A stretch of 64,000 nt of DNA, taken from assembly GCA_963377175.1 (NCBI GenBank), contig CAUJNA010002757.1, positions 621,005 to 685,004 of the forward strand, read 5' to 3'. Below the pieces are notes generated by a model. It saw only the letters and a program-made list of their open reading frames with translations, was not told where the DNA came from and did not search any database. The DNA is from Effrenium voratum (taxonomy: Eukaryota; Sar; Dinophyceae; Suessiales; Symbiodiniaceae). Both the position numbers and the translations under genes were made by a program. Positions 1 through 12,599 of this stretch are shown here, piece by piece (positions within the stretch are counted from its first letter, which is position 1; each line of letters starts with the position of its first letter).

Positions 1-2518
1 TCGTAAAAGGGATCCCCTAGTTCAACGAACAACGCTTTCAGCTGTGCAAAACCAGGAATCGTTGTTCGAGAAGCAAGTGCTCCGAATCTGTGACTTCAAT
101 CTGGTTGGCCCGCTGCGGGGTTTTCCTTTTTTCCGACAATGCTAATGGGAACCCCGGATTAATAAACCCCTGGTTGACCAATAGGGTTGATTCGGGGTCA
201 ACGATACGCTCCCGCCAATCATGGATTCCGAGGGATGCAAACGCCTCTCTGAGCGCGGCTCCAAAATAGATTGTAGGCGTCTCCTTAGCTTCCAGCAGCC
301 ACATGCCACGCAACAAGCTGACCAAAACCAAGCTGGCAGGCAGCTGCTAATGATAGGAGCGAAGTCCTCCCTAGACTCCATTGCGGTTGCAGGATCTAAG
401 AATTGGAACTGTGTGGGTGTTTACAAAATCAGCGACCCCGTTTGGGGTGATGGTTTTGCGACCAAAAGGATACCAAAAGGACACAGCAATTCATGTATGC
501 CGTGTCCAACTAGAATCACACTGTCTGCCAATGATGTGCTTGCCGCACCTTAAGTCTAAGCTCCATTGGGGAGCCTCAAGTGCTCCTCGCAGAACAGAAC
601 TAACATAGTCAGCTGTCAGCTGTTCATATCACATGTTGAAAAACCACACCAACTCCATTGCCATCAACCTAGGTTCCTCATTTTAAGCCAGGTCAATGGA
701 CAAGGCAGGACAAAATCTGCAAAGCAAGGGCTCAAAACGTCATTCAACACCAAAGCCTCTGAGCGTGGCCATGTGATTCCACGGGTTTCCAGGAGTCTTG
801 CCTCCCTTCCCGACATCGCCGGACTCCTCCCCGCGACAAACAACTTTTTTATCTACAAGAGGCAGTGTCTTCCATGCCCAAGCTTCTCCCATTTTCCTAT
901 CTTCAGAATGTGTGGGCAAAGGGTGGCAAACTCTCACAAGACACACCGCGACCTGTGGCACCAGCATTGCCCAATGATTCAAAATGCCAAGGCGCGTGAC
1001 TCGCCCGGCGGGAAGTGAAACTGGTGCCAGCAGGACCAGTGTGAAATGCCTAGCTCGCAACAGAAGCCGAGATTGGCCCTCTGCAAGTTTACAGTTGGCG
1101 TAGTTTGGTGTCGTCTACAAACAGCCCATCTCAACATACAGTGCTCACAGTTTGGGATCGTTTTAAGTTATGCAGAGGTTGCAAGCGCTCGTGGCGTGAT
1201 GCAGGGCCTTCCAGTCCATGATATCATGAAGCTCGGGGTCGTTTTGGGGTCATCCCAGGTGAACCGGGGTCAATTGTGATTCTCCCCCAATCGCACCGGT
1301 GATTTGTCTGTACTTCCCTTGGCTACAGTTGATTGAGTCCCAAAGGGGGGTCCTAAGGCTCCCTAAGGCTCCCTAAGGAAGCCTAGAGAACCCCAAGGAA
1401 CCCTAACCCCCAAAGGGGCTCTTAACTACCCCCCTTGTACCTTCCCCCCTTAGGAATTTCAGAAGTATTTGCATAGAGCTCGAATAGAACACGGGAGTTT
1501 GTACCTACCCTTAGGGATTCGATAAGCAGATCACCGTAAACATGGACCCTTCCTCATGCCGATACCTGTCTTCAGTCATTACAATGCACCACGATGAGTG
1601 TTTGCCTGTTCCTTACATCTGCCAAGTCGGTCGCACAGCGGCAAGTCAGGAATATGAACAATGACATTCCAATCTGCGCACGGGGACAAACAGTTCGATT
1701 GGATGTAGGCATGCAAAAAAAAAAACACCCCCAAGCAGAGCCGACCAAGCGATTGTTGCAAAAACAAACCACGTCAGTAGCCAAAGTCCATTCGTCCATG
1801 ATTCACCAAATCACAATGAAGAAATCATAAAACTAATTCTTGCAGGCCCAGCCAAATGGATTGCCGTGCAGACCAGCTCCTTGCAGCAAGGCCCGAGTAC
1901 CATGTGATACCTTTGAACTGCAAAGACGCCGAGCCAATTCAAATGTCACAACATACCTGCTACCCTCCAAGAGACGCGGCAGGGGGGGTGTAAGACCATC
2001 ATGTTAAAGGCCCTTTGTCCATCTGCATGAGTGGTGGAAAGAGAGTAAACAGGTATATTGAAACCACAAAATAAAATAAAAAGACCCTTAGTCAGCGATG
2101 GGAAAAAACTTGGCAACTCACTGACTGCCCCATCGGGAGACAGGCTTGCTCATACTTGCTGATTAAACGTGGTTTCCCATACCATCTAAAACATGATACC
2201 TGAAAACTGACGCATCATATGTGTGCTTCTCGTATCTGACGCACCTTTGCAAAGGTAGCCTGACACCGAACTTCTAATGATAGACGCGTTTCAAACAACA
2301 AACTCTATGCAGGAAAATCAGGCGCATTTCGGTTCACTTGACTGTCCACCACACTCTGTGGCTGATACTCGGAGCAATCTCCGTTTTGGAGGGGGCTCGG
2401 CGAAATAAACAGAAAGCAAAACTTAAATAATTCAACATGCCACTTCTCATTATGCGTCACAATCCAACAACGATCTGGTTGTGTGTCTAACATATGTACT
2501 TAGCTACTTGACTATATT
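1..2518. other. Non-coding stretch, no supported gene
   Basis: No open frame here carries a motif I recognise, and the frames on both strands are short and overlapping. Positions 1341-1430 hold a run of imperfect TCCCTAAGG/CCCCAAGG-like units, rich in CCTAAGG. A short minus-strand frame near 1160-1255 reads protein-like (DPELHDIMDWKALHHATSAC) but is too short and lacks a family match. Introns of the putative minus-strand adenylation gene (see 3030-3088) may cover this region. Confidence 0.5.
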
Positions 2519-2541
2519 GCATGTGTGTGTGTGTGTGTGTT
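2519..2541. repeat. (TG)n microsatellite
   Basis: About ten uninterrupted TG dinucleotides. Confidence 0.9.
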
Positions 2542-2640
2542 GTTTCATGATGGATAGCGTTTCAAGTAAACTGGTCGCACATTCGCAAGAATTCAGCATG
2601 AATTCAGCACTGAGCGACTTTCAAAAGCTTTGAGATAGGT

Positions 2641-2710
2641 CCTTTGCATAGGATGACCATTTGTTGGATCACTTTGCATAGGATGACCATTTGCATAGGA
2701 TGACTTTCAC
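2641..2710. repeat. Short tandem repeat of TTGCATAGGATGACC
   Basis: The unit TTGCATAGGATGACC occurs three times, spaced about 30 and 19 bp apart, in otherwise unique DNA. It is a local tandem duplication. Confidence 0.8.
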
Positions 2711-3029
2711 CACATGAGACAACTTACTCATGGTCATTGTTAGGAATATAGATCAACCCCCATGTCAAAAAGATACCGACATTTCACCATCGACGTGTTC
2801 ATCTTCCCACAGCAACAATATGCTCTTGGTGTCCTGGGCTGCACCCATCGTCTCAGTGAAAACTCGCCCGAGACCCTGATGCTTTCGAAGGCATCTGCAA
2901 GAAACGAGGTGGACCTGTTCCAAACTTTTTGTCTGCCGCTCGAAACTTGGGCCCTCTTTCCATCGCAAGGAAGGCATTCTTTCCATCGCTTTTTTCGGCC
3001 AAGCGGCGCCACTGTGTAGTGGCCACAGC

Positions 3030-3088
3030 CTTTGGGCGGCCCGAAGTGCCAGAAGTATACTCAATGAATGCAATATCATTCACATCAC
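3030..3088 (-). CDS. Candidate exon with AMP-binding core motif A3
   Basis: The 59-nt minus-strand segment translates to 19 residues ending IEYTSGTSGRPK, a close match to the phosphate-binding loop (YTSGTTGxPK, motif A3) of adenylate-forming enzymes: acyl-CoA synthetases, fatty acyl-AMP ligases and NRPS adenylation domains. The preceding DVNDIAF matches the usual acidic residues followed by IAF/LAY. The exon is bounded by GAG|GT at its acceptor, with a stop just upstream in frame, and by AAG|GC at its donor; GC donors are common in dinoflagellates. Exons with earlier motifs of the same fold lie upstream on the same strand at 12024-12111 and 16377-16457. The later motifs were not found and may lie left of the window. 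The substrate is unknown. Confidence 0.55.
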
Positions 3089-3649
3089 CTCAGGTACTGA
3101 AGGACCGATAATTTCCTACCTCAGTGGGGCGGGGGGGGGGGTTTGGGGGGTATTCCACTTCCATTTTTCGAACTGTCGCATGTGTGACAATGTGGGGCAA
3201 CAGACCTTCGGGGACACCCTCAATTTGATCTGAACTGAGTTCTTTGACTTCACCCCGTGCCTCAGAGAAACCAATGGAAACTGATTTCAAGGTGACCTCC
3301 AAACCTTGGAGAATGACTTGGAAGTGACGATGAATCAGAACATCCTCCCGAAGAAAGCGGGATACCCGTCCTCCCACGCTTGCCGCGGCACCTCACGTTT
3401 TGGCAGGTTATTCAGGGGCCCTCGCATAGGTGCCGTTAGTGGAAGCAAGGGAAGTATATATTACCGAAACCCAACAAACACAACCATCGAATGCTTGAAT
3501 CTCCTCCCCAAATGGCTGGTTGTATGCCTTCACGAACAAAAGACCCCTCAGGGCAACTCTCGTCTTGACTCAGCGGGGCAGACCCTCAACTCTCAACCTG
3601 GGAAAACGGGTTCTTTTGAGGGTTTACCCTAACCTCCCGAAAGTGAAAC

Positions 3650-3767
3650 TAGGTCCTCCAGTAGAGAGGTGCTCGAATAAGGGTACCCGATTTTTTTTGT
3701 AGTACAGTTTAGTAGGGGAACCCTCCCAAACAACAAAGGGTGAGAAAGGGCACTACTGCAAAACCTA
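3650..3767 (+). mobile_element. Family A inverted-repeat element, copy 1
   Basis: Left end CTAGGTCCTCCAGTAG is the consensus terminus. The right end is degenerate (ACTACTGCAAAACCTAG). The core between TA dinucleotides is 114 bp. It shares GAATAAGGGTACCC, TTTAGTAGGGGAACCCTCCC and AAAGGGCACTACTG with the other four copies. No reading frame of note. The consensus TA at both borders is compatible with a TA target duplication. Confidence 0.8.
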
Positions 3768-6700
3768 GGAAAGCCCCCACGTCGCCTCGGATCTCCGACT
3801 GGGAAAAACAAATGGTGCGAGGCATGCGGGATGATTCTGGGTGCCTTGAGCGGGAACAACAAAAAATATGCACCAGAGACAAATGAGCATCAAACGCGCC
3901 CTCAAGGCCCAGAAGAAGAAAAAGAAAAAAAACAACAACTTCCGGGGTGGCACTTGCACGGCGGTTTCCCGTGTTTGGGAATTGGGGGTTTGCAGGGGGG
4001 GGTATGCACTTGCCAATTCGGAGCCAAGCTCAACATGCTGAGCCAAGCGTCTTTCTCAAACTGGAAACCTTCTAGGCCTCCCTTTGATCTCCCGTACCAT
4101 GGAACAAGTGGGGTCCTCATCCTAACACAGAGGGGGAGGCAAGAGTAAATTCTGATGACATGTTAATCCTCATTGAAGCCTTTTGAGAGACTCCTCCCAC
4201 AGGCGATCGATTTATCATGAAGCGACGACATCTACCCCATCCGCATGAAGTATCTGCAGCCCTCAGCTTACAGGTTGAGTCAAAGTCCTTCACCCCGTTG
4301 CGGTTGGGAGCCCGCTGCTTCGGAGGTTGTGGCCGTGTGGCTTCCCATAGGAGCGAACTCTCCAGATGTGACAAGCCACAAGCCCATCTCACTAGCCTTC
4401 TTGGAAAGGCTCAAGGCCCCTGAAGAACCTAGCCAAGGTACCGCTCACGTGCAGGCTCGAGACCGGAGCTGCGGAATCTAGGGCAATCCTCGGTATGATT
4501 CGGGCCGAACGGTTTACAGTTTACAGGAACGACGCATAGGCCGCTCCTCCAGTGGACGCTTCATGCCACAGGCCAAAGCCAAATTACAGCCTACCCACCA
4601 CACCGAGAAGCTCATGTGAAGATTTGGTGTGCCAAAGAGCACTGCAGAGACGAAACACAACCAGAGCTGGGTGAAACCAGCAAGCTCTATGGAACTCTTC
4701 AATTGCAACCTTCCCACGTTGTTTGGGTTCGAAATGCAGGCAGGATGTCTGGTCAAGTTAATTCTCTCTCATCTTCCGTACACGTTCCGGCGTCATTGCT
4801 GCGCCCTTCTCGCTTTATGAGCTAAAACCCATGCATTGTTGCAGCTCATCGTCATGCATTTCAGGCATTGGCAAAACAGAAGCATCCTTAGCAGAGCATC
4901 ATTTCTATCAAACGATTCCTTTGGACACCTAAGTGGTGTCTCTACCGGAAAAAGCGGCCAAATGACAACAATTTGGCATTAGGCATCTGTGCGCTTCATT
5001 CAGCGAAGCCGACTGCAGCCAGAAAGCTCGTCGAGATAGAAAACCCGAAGATCCTGGCAAATGGGTGGAAAAGGCGTGGCATGACTGCGGTCAAGCACGG
5101 CACGTGTTCTGAACAAAAGCAGCATCCACACACAGAACATATTGCGACGGGCACAGCGTGCAAACTGTTCCCATGTCTGATGATTGCGTTATGGTCGTAT
5201 GTTCATCAACACAACTTGGTTGAACGGTACGTCACCCCGATCACTTTGGCTCTTTTTTTGAGGTCAGCCCTGTGGCTCTGCAGGGAAACAGCTGGGACAA
5301 CTAGATTTGTTGGGGGATGCTCTATTTGGGTGCGATTTTTTGAGGGCCTTATTGGGGTTGGTTTACAAGGACCCACAACTAAAAAGACACATTTTTGGGG
5401 GGTTCCCCGTTTTTGACACATACCAAGTGACTGCAAGTTGCAAGCGCCGCATCCAAGCCCCTTACCCAGGTAGACCTAAAAACCCAAAGGCAACCTTTTT
5501 GGGAAATCAACGGTCCGTGTGCCTCAGTCCCTGTTTCCGTGTGTTCATTGAGGAAGAAGCTTGCCTGCCTCAGGCGCCAATTTGCGACCTGGACCTTGAT
5601 CTGCCACCCTGGAAAAGCAGGCCCTTGGCCGAAGTTCCTTTTGAAACCAAGACCAACATCAAGAAGGACCCTGCTTTTGCGGGTCCTTGGAAGACTAAGA
5701 GGGCTAGATATTCCTCACGCCCTCTGTCTTAAAACCACAGCTCGCAAACGATCTCAGTTTCCGGGAGGTGAAAAGACAAGCTGCACCGAATCGACATCAC
5801 CGTACATCGCCTTCATAAATCCATTGCGCTGTACAGCCAAACTGGATCGAGTCAAACATTTCAGCGCGCCATGGTGCCCGACAAAACATCGGAGCCTACA
5901 AGTTTCTGAGACATCGACACCACAAGTCCCGCGAGACATGCGCTATGGGGCGCCCTCCGAAGCAACGGCTCATCAACACTCGGCGTTAGAATCCAAGCAC
6001 ATGCTTCAAGAATCGAAACGGCGCTGGGATTCTTCCTTACCCTCCTACTCGGGTTCTGACCGCGACACAGTTGATAGCTGTGGCAGGGCTTGTCTTGAGC
6101 GCAGGGACCTCGAAATTCGCGACAATTCGGGGCTAGCAACCGTTTTAGTGGGGGCCATTCTGAGTCCTGCCCTTTCAGCCAAGTCCGTTCGAAGTTTCAA
6201 ATGGTGGACTTCTTTTGCTTAGCATTGAGAGGGAAACCAAAAAGGGGAACGAAGCATTTCGGGAAACCGATTGCCATGCTGAGAAACACCGATTCTCGCC
6301 CGGCCTCCAACTCCAATCCCTCTCCTTGGTGCCCGCTTTGTGGGAAAGCGCTTTCAGGCCACGGCTTTTTTGGAAGAGACCTTGTAACGGGACGCCAAAA
6401 CATCCAACAAATCCCACTGCCATGTCTGCCTCTCCCCTACAAACGAACACTTTCTTGGGACTGCTTGGAGCTTGGAGGCCCAACCCCAAGCTTGTCTATC
6501 TGATGTGGCAACATTCACAAGGCGGCATTTTCACAATGACCCTTTTTCATGAAGGCATCAAGCATCGTGCGCTACGTTTGCTCCTCCTTCAGGCAACAAG
6601 CGTAGGCGTTGCTTTGGAAGTCGTTGGCATTTACAGGGAAACTAACATCAGGACCGTCTATGCTCACCCAAATGGACCCAAGCAAAGCACACCTTTCTGC

Positions 6701-6794
6701 CACAAAAGAGCGATCAGCACTCCGCGCTTTGTGCTATTCCTGGTACTCGAGCAATCATCAAACTGAGCAAAGAGCATGGTGGGCATCGGGATAT
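3768..6794. other. Non-coding stretch, no supported gene
   Basis: Frames of up to 227 codons exist (for example on the plus strand at 5539-6222), but none shows a recognisable motif, and comparable frames occur on the opposite strand. GGAAACC and GGGTTCCC-like short motifs, common throughout the window, recur. This is probably intergenic or intronic DNA. Confidence 0.45.
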
Positions 6795-6796
6795 GT

Positions 6797-7164
6797 GTAT
6801 GTGTGTGTGTGTGCGGGTGGGGTCTGTGTGTGTCTGTGTGTCTGTGTGTCTGCGTCTGCGTCTGCGTCTGTGTCTGCGTCTGTGTCTGTGTCTGTGTCTG
6901 TGTCTGTGTCTGTGTCTGTGTGTGTGTGTGCGTGTTTGTGTGTGTTTGTGTGTTTGTGTGTGTTTGTGTGTGCGTGTGTGTTTGTGTCTGTGTGTGTGTG
7001 GGTGTGGGTGTGGGTGTGCGTGTGCGTGTGCGTGTGGGTGTGCGTGCGCGTGTGCGTGTGCGTGTGCGTGTGCGGGTGCGCGTGCGCGTGCGCGTGAGTG
7101 TGCGCGGGTGCCCGCGTGCGCGCGTGCGCGTGCGCGTGCGCGTGCGGGTGCGCGTGTGCGTGTG

Positions 7165-7210
<46 letters not shown>

Positions 7211-7520
7211 TGTTGCGTGTCTTACGTGTGTTGCGGGCGCTGCCAGTGTTTTGAGAGTGGATGTTGGGGTGTGGGTGCGTGGGTGCGCGATCGCGTCCGC
7301 GTGCGCATGCGCATGCGCGCGTGTTGCGTGTGTGGCCGTATTGCATGTGTTGCGTGCGTTGCGGGTGACATTGCGCGTCTGCGTCGTGCATTGCGTGTGT
7401 TCCGTGCGTTCCCTCTCTCTCTCTGTGTCTGCGTGTCTGCGTGTTTGCACGCCTGGGTCTGTGTCTGTGTCCGTGTCTGTGTGTGCCGTGTGTGCTTTGT
7501 GTCTGTGTGTGGGTGTGGGA
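6797..7520. repeat. Compound TG-rich microsatellite with CG-containing alternating tract
   Basis: Over 0.7 kb of purine-pyrimidine alternating repeats. TGTCTG hexamers at about 6820-6920 pass into TGTTTG and GGTGTG units, then GCGTGT and GCGTGC units at about 7015-7160, and a pure (TG)n run at about 7168-7208. A more diverged TG-rich tail reaches about 7520. Every reading frame is open, which produces Cys/Val or His/Thr/Arg-rich translations that are artefacts. Confidence 0.95.
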
Positions 7521-7916
7521 CCCTCTGTGCCTAAGAGCTTCCGATTTGAATTCACTCGGTAGTGCATGTGCAGTCGCAGGGGGCTAGAACCAGATTGCTT
7601 GCGCACTGTTTGCTTTAGTGTCGGCTCGAGCACCATGAAATGACCTGTCAATTTCGGCTCCCCTTTGGCACCCGTTGTTGTGTTTGCCTCTGTCGCTTGT
7701 TGATGTTAAGTCTCTTTCGCCAATGACCATCCGGCCACTTGGAAGCAAAAACTACAAGTCCGCGCGTCAGTTTCGGGTGCGGTGGTGTGTCGTGGGCGGC
7801 CGCGCGCGTGCGGGCGGGCGGGCGGTTGTGTGTGCGAGGGCGGGTGCGCCCGTGATTGCTTGCATGCGTGAGCGCGTGCGTGCATGAGTGCATTTATGTA
7901 ATATGAATATGTATGT

Positions 7917-7970
7917 GTACATACATATATATATATATATATACCTATATATATATATATATATATTATG
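7917..7970. repeat. (TA)n microsatellite
   Basis: Two TA runs separated by a single CC interruption, just after TG-rich DNA at 7800-7900. Confidence 0.95.
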
Positions 7971-8235
7971 GGTGTACGGTGTACTGTGGTGTTGTGTGTG
8001 TGTGTGTTGGGCGCCGTTGGGTGGCGTGTATTGCATGGTGTGTTGCCACTCCACTGCTTTCTTGGCCCAACTCTGGGGTAGATCAAATAAACCATGCTGA
8101 AATCTGCTTCATCGTTTAGTCGATAGTATGTCCACGTCGTGCAGGGAATGAGGGCATGAGCCTTGTAAACCATCCAACTGGTGCTTTCCTTTAAAGAGAC
8201 TCCCAAACGGTTCATTCCCAGATTTCAAGGGTTTG

Positions 8236-8433
8236 CCCATTCTTGCCAACTATCCTTCTTTTACCCAAAATCGGGCTAAAAAAACATGCCTGGACTATGG
8301 TTTCCTTTTAAACAAGTCCGGATCCCTGGGTTGCTTTCCCCATTCTTCCCATTCTTTCCCACCATCCTTCCTTTATTGAAATTCAGCCGAAAAAAAGACC
8401 CCAGGTTGTTCTGATGGCCGGATCCCTGGGTTG
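8236..8433. repeat. Tandem pair of about 100-bp related units
   Basis: Two adjacent segments (about 8236-8330 and 8340-8433) share the order CCCATTCTT, CTATCCTTC or CCATCCTTC, an A-rich stretch, then CCGGATCCCTGGGTTG. The right-end GGATCCCTGG and left-end CCCATTCTT also resemble family C (41141-41250), so these may be distant relatives of that family. Confidence 0.55.
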
Positions 8434-10329
8434 AGAATGCGGAAGCTTTGGGACAACTCGATCTTTTGAGAATGGCCACCCCCAAACTCCCTAAGTGTTG
8501 AGAATGGCGAAACTTCTGCTAGAAGCGCCAAGTGGCCGCGCATGGTAATCAGCGCCTGGGTCGCGCAAGTGGAGACCCTGCCGTGGCCTCCACGGTCCTC
8601 ATCCGAGCGAAACAGCGCAGCCGACCCACCCAGGCGGCTTCGGCTTTTCCTTTAGGTTTCCCTTTGCCACCCCAAAAAGAAGGGGGAGCCTCAAAACACG
8701 ACAAAAAGATGGGGAGCCCTAAAAAAGGAGGGGAGCCTCAAGAAACGACACACCCAGTTGTTGTGGCACAGTAAATCTCTTAGTGTTAAACAGCCGGCAA
8801 AAACACAAAGGACGCGCACGGACCACAAGGTAAAAAATACATCTTTCCAACAGTGGAGGGCGCACCAGAATGAAAGTAGATGGCACAAGTTCCCTTGGTT
8901 CGGGGTAATGACTACGCCAAAGTGAGCTGGAATTGCGCCAACTTTAATTTTAGAGAATAACCTGGGGCCCACCTACGACCCAAGCAGGGCCCCCCTAAAC
9001 GTTCACACAACTACGCTTCCATGTGGTCCATTCGGGAGTTTCTCACAAATGGATTCGGACTCCGTTGTGTGGCGTTTAGACGAACAAACAAAAGGGAGCC
9101 AGGAACTTTTTGCAGCAATTCCTACTTTCAGAAGCACCCAACGGCTGTACTTCTTGGTTGGCTCTTGTACTTCTTGGGTTTCTACTATACTGCTTGGTTT
9201 GCACTCTTTGGCAAATGCCTTTGGTTTGTCTTTTTGGAAGTGCTTGTGTTTTCGTTGAAGAAACCCATGGAGATGTTGTTTTCGAGAGAAACCCAAATGC
9301 ACCCGCCACAGTATACCCTGCATCGGTCTGCAGTGTCTTGGCAGCTCAAAAGTCCCACAAGCGTGGCGCACTTTGGCGGCTGTGGCTTGCAAGCCACATT
9401 TTTTAGCACAAGTGAAGTACACGAAGCAGGGAAAACGGAGGAATAAGACTGGGAAGCAGGGAAAGCGGATAACAAATGGGTCTTAATTGGGTCTTAACAT
9501 AAGATGTACATCATTGTGGCAGCAGGGAAACTGGAGGTGGAATCGGCACGGCCAAAGAGTTGGCGATCGCTTTGGCATCGGCTCGGGGGCAAACTGTCTG
9601 ACTCTGCAATGGTTTGCCATGACTTGGGCCTGATGTGTCTCGGCTTGTACGGCTATGTGTTCCTCCTCATCAGAATAGTGGCAATCCGGGCCAAGCAAAC
9701 TAAGGGACGGGCCCTTAACGAGAAGGCACATGGGTTGTTTATGAGACCCAGCAACCTAAAGGGCTATGGCTTTTCGATAGCTGCAACACCCTCAATCTCT
9801 ACGTAAATGAAGTCCGCTTCTCTAAGTAGCTTCTCATGTGCTCGAAGCCCCAAAACCGCTCCGTGTATTTGACAAGCATTATCCAGCGCTCCCCAAAACC
9901 CTTCTGGAACAGTTTCCCAGAGCCACACTCCGCAGCCAATTCTGGGCAGAGACCAACGGTTGCGGAAAAAAGCTCAGCCGAAAACCAAGCACTGGCAACA
10001 TCCCATGGGAATGACCAAACAAACTTTGGCTTGGCATGCTGCAATAACTTAAGTATACCTCAAGTCAGGAGGCTGCACATCTCTTGCGAGGGGTGCTAAC
10101 GGGGACCTGTTTTTTTGTTTCAACCCATTTCGACCAGCAGCAAGGTAAAAACAGAGGTCGGACAGCGATCGGCGGGTTGGGAAAATGAACATAAAGCTGA
10201 CCCCCAAGGATACCCTGATCATTGCGAAAGGAACAAGGATACTGATCTCGAAATTCTCTGACATCTGAACCGCATTCCAACGACCCTGGTGCCAGTACAG
10301 TGCCCTGTTTGCTTCCTTCTCTGCAATTG
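8434..10329. other. Non-coding stretch, no supported gene
   Basis: Several frames of 70-140 codons overlap on both strands (9003-9446, 9504-9806), but none carries a motif. Nothing else visible. It could be intron of the minus-strand adenylation gene. Confidence 0.4.
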
Positions 10330-10665
10330 GCAAGGTGCAACTGGTCCCTACTCTTAAATAGGGGTAAGCAATCCTTAACATAAAGCGCCCCTTTAAATGA
10401 TCCGATAGGGGTCTGATCTGTTAGAGCAGGCTGTGGCTCAAAAAAAACGGTACCAAAATGGCTTGCCCAGGTAAGTGGAAACATGGACCAAAACCTGCGG
10501 TTCGCCCCTCGTGTTTAATTTTTGAGCCACACTCAGCAAAAGAACCCTGTTAGATAAAACCCTCTGGAAAGGTGCAACTGGTCCTACTCTTAAGGAGGAA
10601 GCACTCCTTAACATAAAACACCCCTTTGAACTATATATCCGATCGGGGGCCTTGTCGGTTCGAGC
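10330..10665. repeat. Direct repeat pair, about 90 bp each
   Basis: Segments 10330-10420 and 10571-10665 share GGTGCAACTGGTCC, CTACTCTTAA, CCTTAACATAAA and CCCCTTT, followed by a GATC-centred block with similar sequence. They lie in the same orientation, about 240 bp apart. No terminal inverted repeat was seen. Confidence 0.7.
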
Positions 10666-11361
10666 AATAGGATACCCTCGTTTGGTTTTTGGCCAGGCAG
10701 CGAGGATGTGAATTGCGAAGCCACCGGCCAGCACGGCCAAATGGCAAATCGCGGAGTAGTCCGAGGCGTCCATCCTCACGCCTATAGCTCCTCCCAACGT
10801 TTCAGGCCGGCAATGAGGACAAGCACCAGAGGCTCTTCTATTTCTCAAGCTGCGGCCAAGAACATGTTTCTTTTCTTGTGTTTTGGTTTTGGGGGGGGGG
10901 AGCGGGCGGTGGGCCCAAAACTCCTCAAGCTGTTTGCTTCTTATCGAAGGAGCCCGGGAACCCGAGCTAAAGAAAGGGCCAAGGGACACTTCTGGGAACC
11001 CCTTGCCATCGAACTTGCGGTTTCGGGAATCCACCCTTCCCAAACCCCCCTTCAAGACAATTTCAACCATCGCACAGAGCCCAAGTGTTCCAAGGCTCCA
11101 CATGCAGACCTTCGGTCCTTCGAGCTCCTCAAAATATACGAATGGGGCTCCATATACCCGAATCAGGTGTCCTCACTAATCTCTGTAACTTTGTCGATGG
11201 GGTCAGCCGGTTACGGGGGGAAGCCACACCTTTCTTAAGGGCTTGTTCTCATTGGCTGAAGGCGGAGTGTGGCAAACGCTCTACTTGCCAATGTTACCCA
11301 GAGATTCACCGCTATATCACAGTAATTCAGCGAAAGGTACAGCGAAACTCAAGAAAACCAA
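10666..11361. other. Non-coding stretch, no supported gene
   Basis: A long minus-strand frame (10438-11103) crosses the repeat pair and shows no known motif, so I do not call it. A T-rich and G-run segment lies near 10870-10910. Confidence 0.4.
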
Positions 11362-11409
11362 ATATATATATATATATAATATATATATATAATATATATA
11401 TATATATAT
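11362..11409. repeat. (TA)n microsatellite
   Basis: TA dinucleotide run with a few AA interruptions. Confidence 0.95.
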
Positions 11410-12023
11410 TGTGATTAGGTACCTGCTATGGCGGCTTGCCTGAACACACTGGCAAACTTGAGTGTGTTGCCGGGGGTGAGACCAGGGCGAACTTTGAAAA
11501 CCAAAAACAGAGATTCAATTCTTGTGGATTCGTTTGCTGGACACTGAACGTGCTTGTTGTATATATTCCAGCTCCACAACACCCAGAACTGTTGTCTGCT
11601 TTCTGAAACGAAGGATCCCTGAAAAGAATGTAGGTACGGCGCGTTGTCTTGGGTACCCTTCTTTGGGGTGTTTGAAGGACAACCAAAGGAAACCAACCAG
11701 TTGGGGCGTTCCCCCAGCATGATCGTTCTTCAAATTACAAGAGCTGCTACGAGGCTCTAAAGACACTTTCTTGGGTTGGGGTGTCTTTGGTTGATTCCCT
11801 ATAGGTAGAACCATACTTGGCGGCTCTTGCCCCTGCGCACACAGTTTAGTTTGTTGGTGGAACCTGAAGATTTCCGCCAAAAAGCCGAAGGTGAACAAAA
11901 AACAGCCATGGACTGGGCCAGTGTTCACCCCACTTGAGCTAAATTTTTGGTTGTTCATCACTGTAGCGAAGCGCAAATATCTGTAAGACGGTCCCAAACA
12001 TTGAAGCTTGAAGCTGGCCCGTC

Positions 12024-12111
12024 CTTTCTCAGGCCGCAAACCCGCGTCCACCAGGCAATCCCGAAGGCTGCAAGCTGCCGAGCACAGCTGCTGATACGTC
12101 CAGTGTCTGTC
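12024..12111 (-). CDS. Candidate exon with N-terminal AMP-binding motif
   Basis: An 88-nt minus-strand segment encodes DRHWTYQQLCSAACSLRDCL followed by VDAGLRPEK. This matches the first conserved block of adenylate-forming enzymes (WTYxxL...A..LA..L...GLRPGD). The acceptor ACAG|GAC and donor AAAG|GA fit dinoflagellate splice usage, including GA donors. The exon opens in phase 0, matching the phase-0 end of the candidate exon at 16377-16457, and ends in phase 1, the phase in which the exon at 3030-3088 starts. About 100 residues normally lie between this block and motif A3. I found only a weak candidate for them on the minus strand (about 11420-11570, ending RQAAIAG). Confidence 0.5.
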
Positions 12112-12599
12112 CTGTCCCATTTGGCGACGAAGGTGATGTTCAGAACTATCACAGAGTCTTTTGGGGAACAATCTTTTGTGTTGCTTGAAACGGAAACCGA
12201 AAGAAGCCCTTTTGGGGTTCCCCTTTTGAGATGGACCCAAGAAGCCAGAAAGGACAGCCAAACATTCATTTTTTGCAATCGTGGCCTGACAAATTTGGAC
12301 ACATTCTTGTCTTCTAAGCAAATGATCCACTGAAGAAAAAAAACTCGTTAAGTCCGGCTCTCTGACAACTCCCTGGAGTGGATTGACCAACAGTCCTCAA
12401 AAACGAGCGCCACCTTGTCAGGCCTTCTGCGCGCATGCCTGGAGGCCGGATGCAACGCTTGAAGCCCGGCAATTGGGCCCGTGTCCGAAAGCAACCCGAG
12501 ACTGGGGAGGTGTCCGAAGGAGTTTCCTCTGCAACCAGTGGTTTTGGCGATCTCCCAAAGAAGATTCCTTTACAACTAGTGGTTTTTTTTGCGGGCGAC

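Noticed and set aside
5539..6222. 227-codon plus-strand frame
   Set aside because: No recognisable motif, mixed composition, and a comparable minus-strand frame overlaps it. Likely chance.
6714..7651. Several 130-300-codon frames on both strands
   Set aside because: Translations are pure products of TG/CA repeats (Cys/Val or His/Thr), open in all frames.
9483..9731. Minus-strand LAVPIPPPVSLLP as the missing adenylation exon
   Set aside because: It looks like the AVPVPPP block, but the upstream residues do not fit the family and no splice sites frame it.
10438..11103. 221-codon minus-strand frame
   Set aside because: Crosses the 10.3-10.7 kb direct repeats, and no motif supports it.
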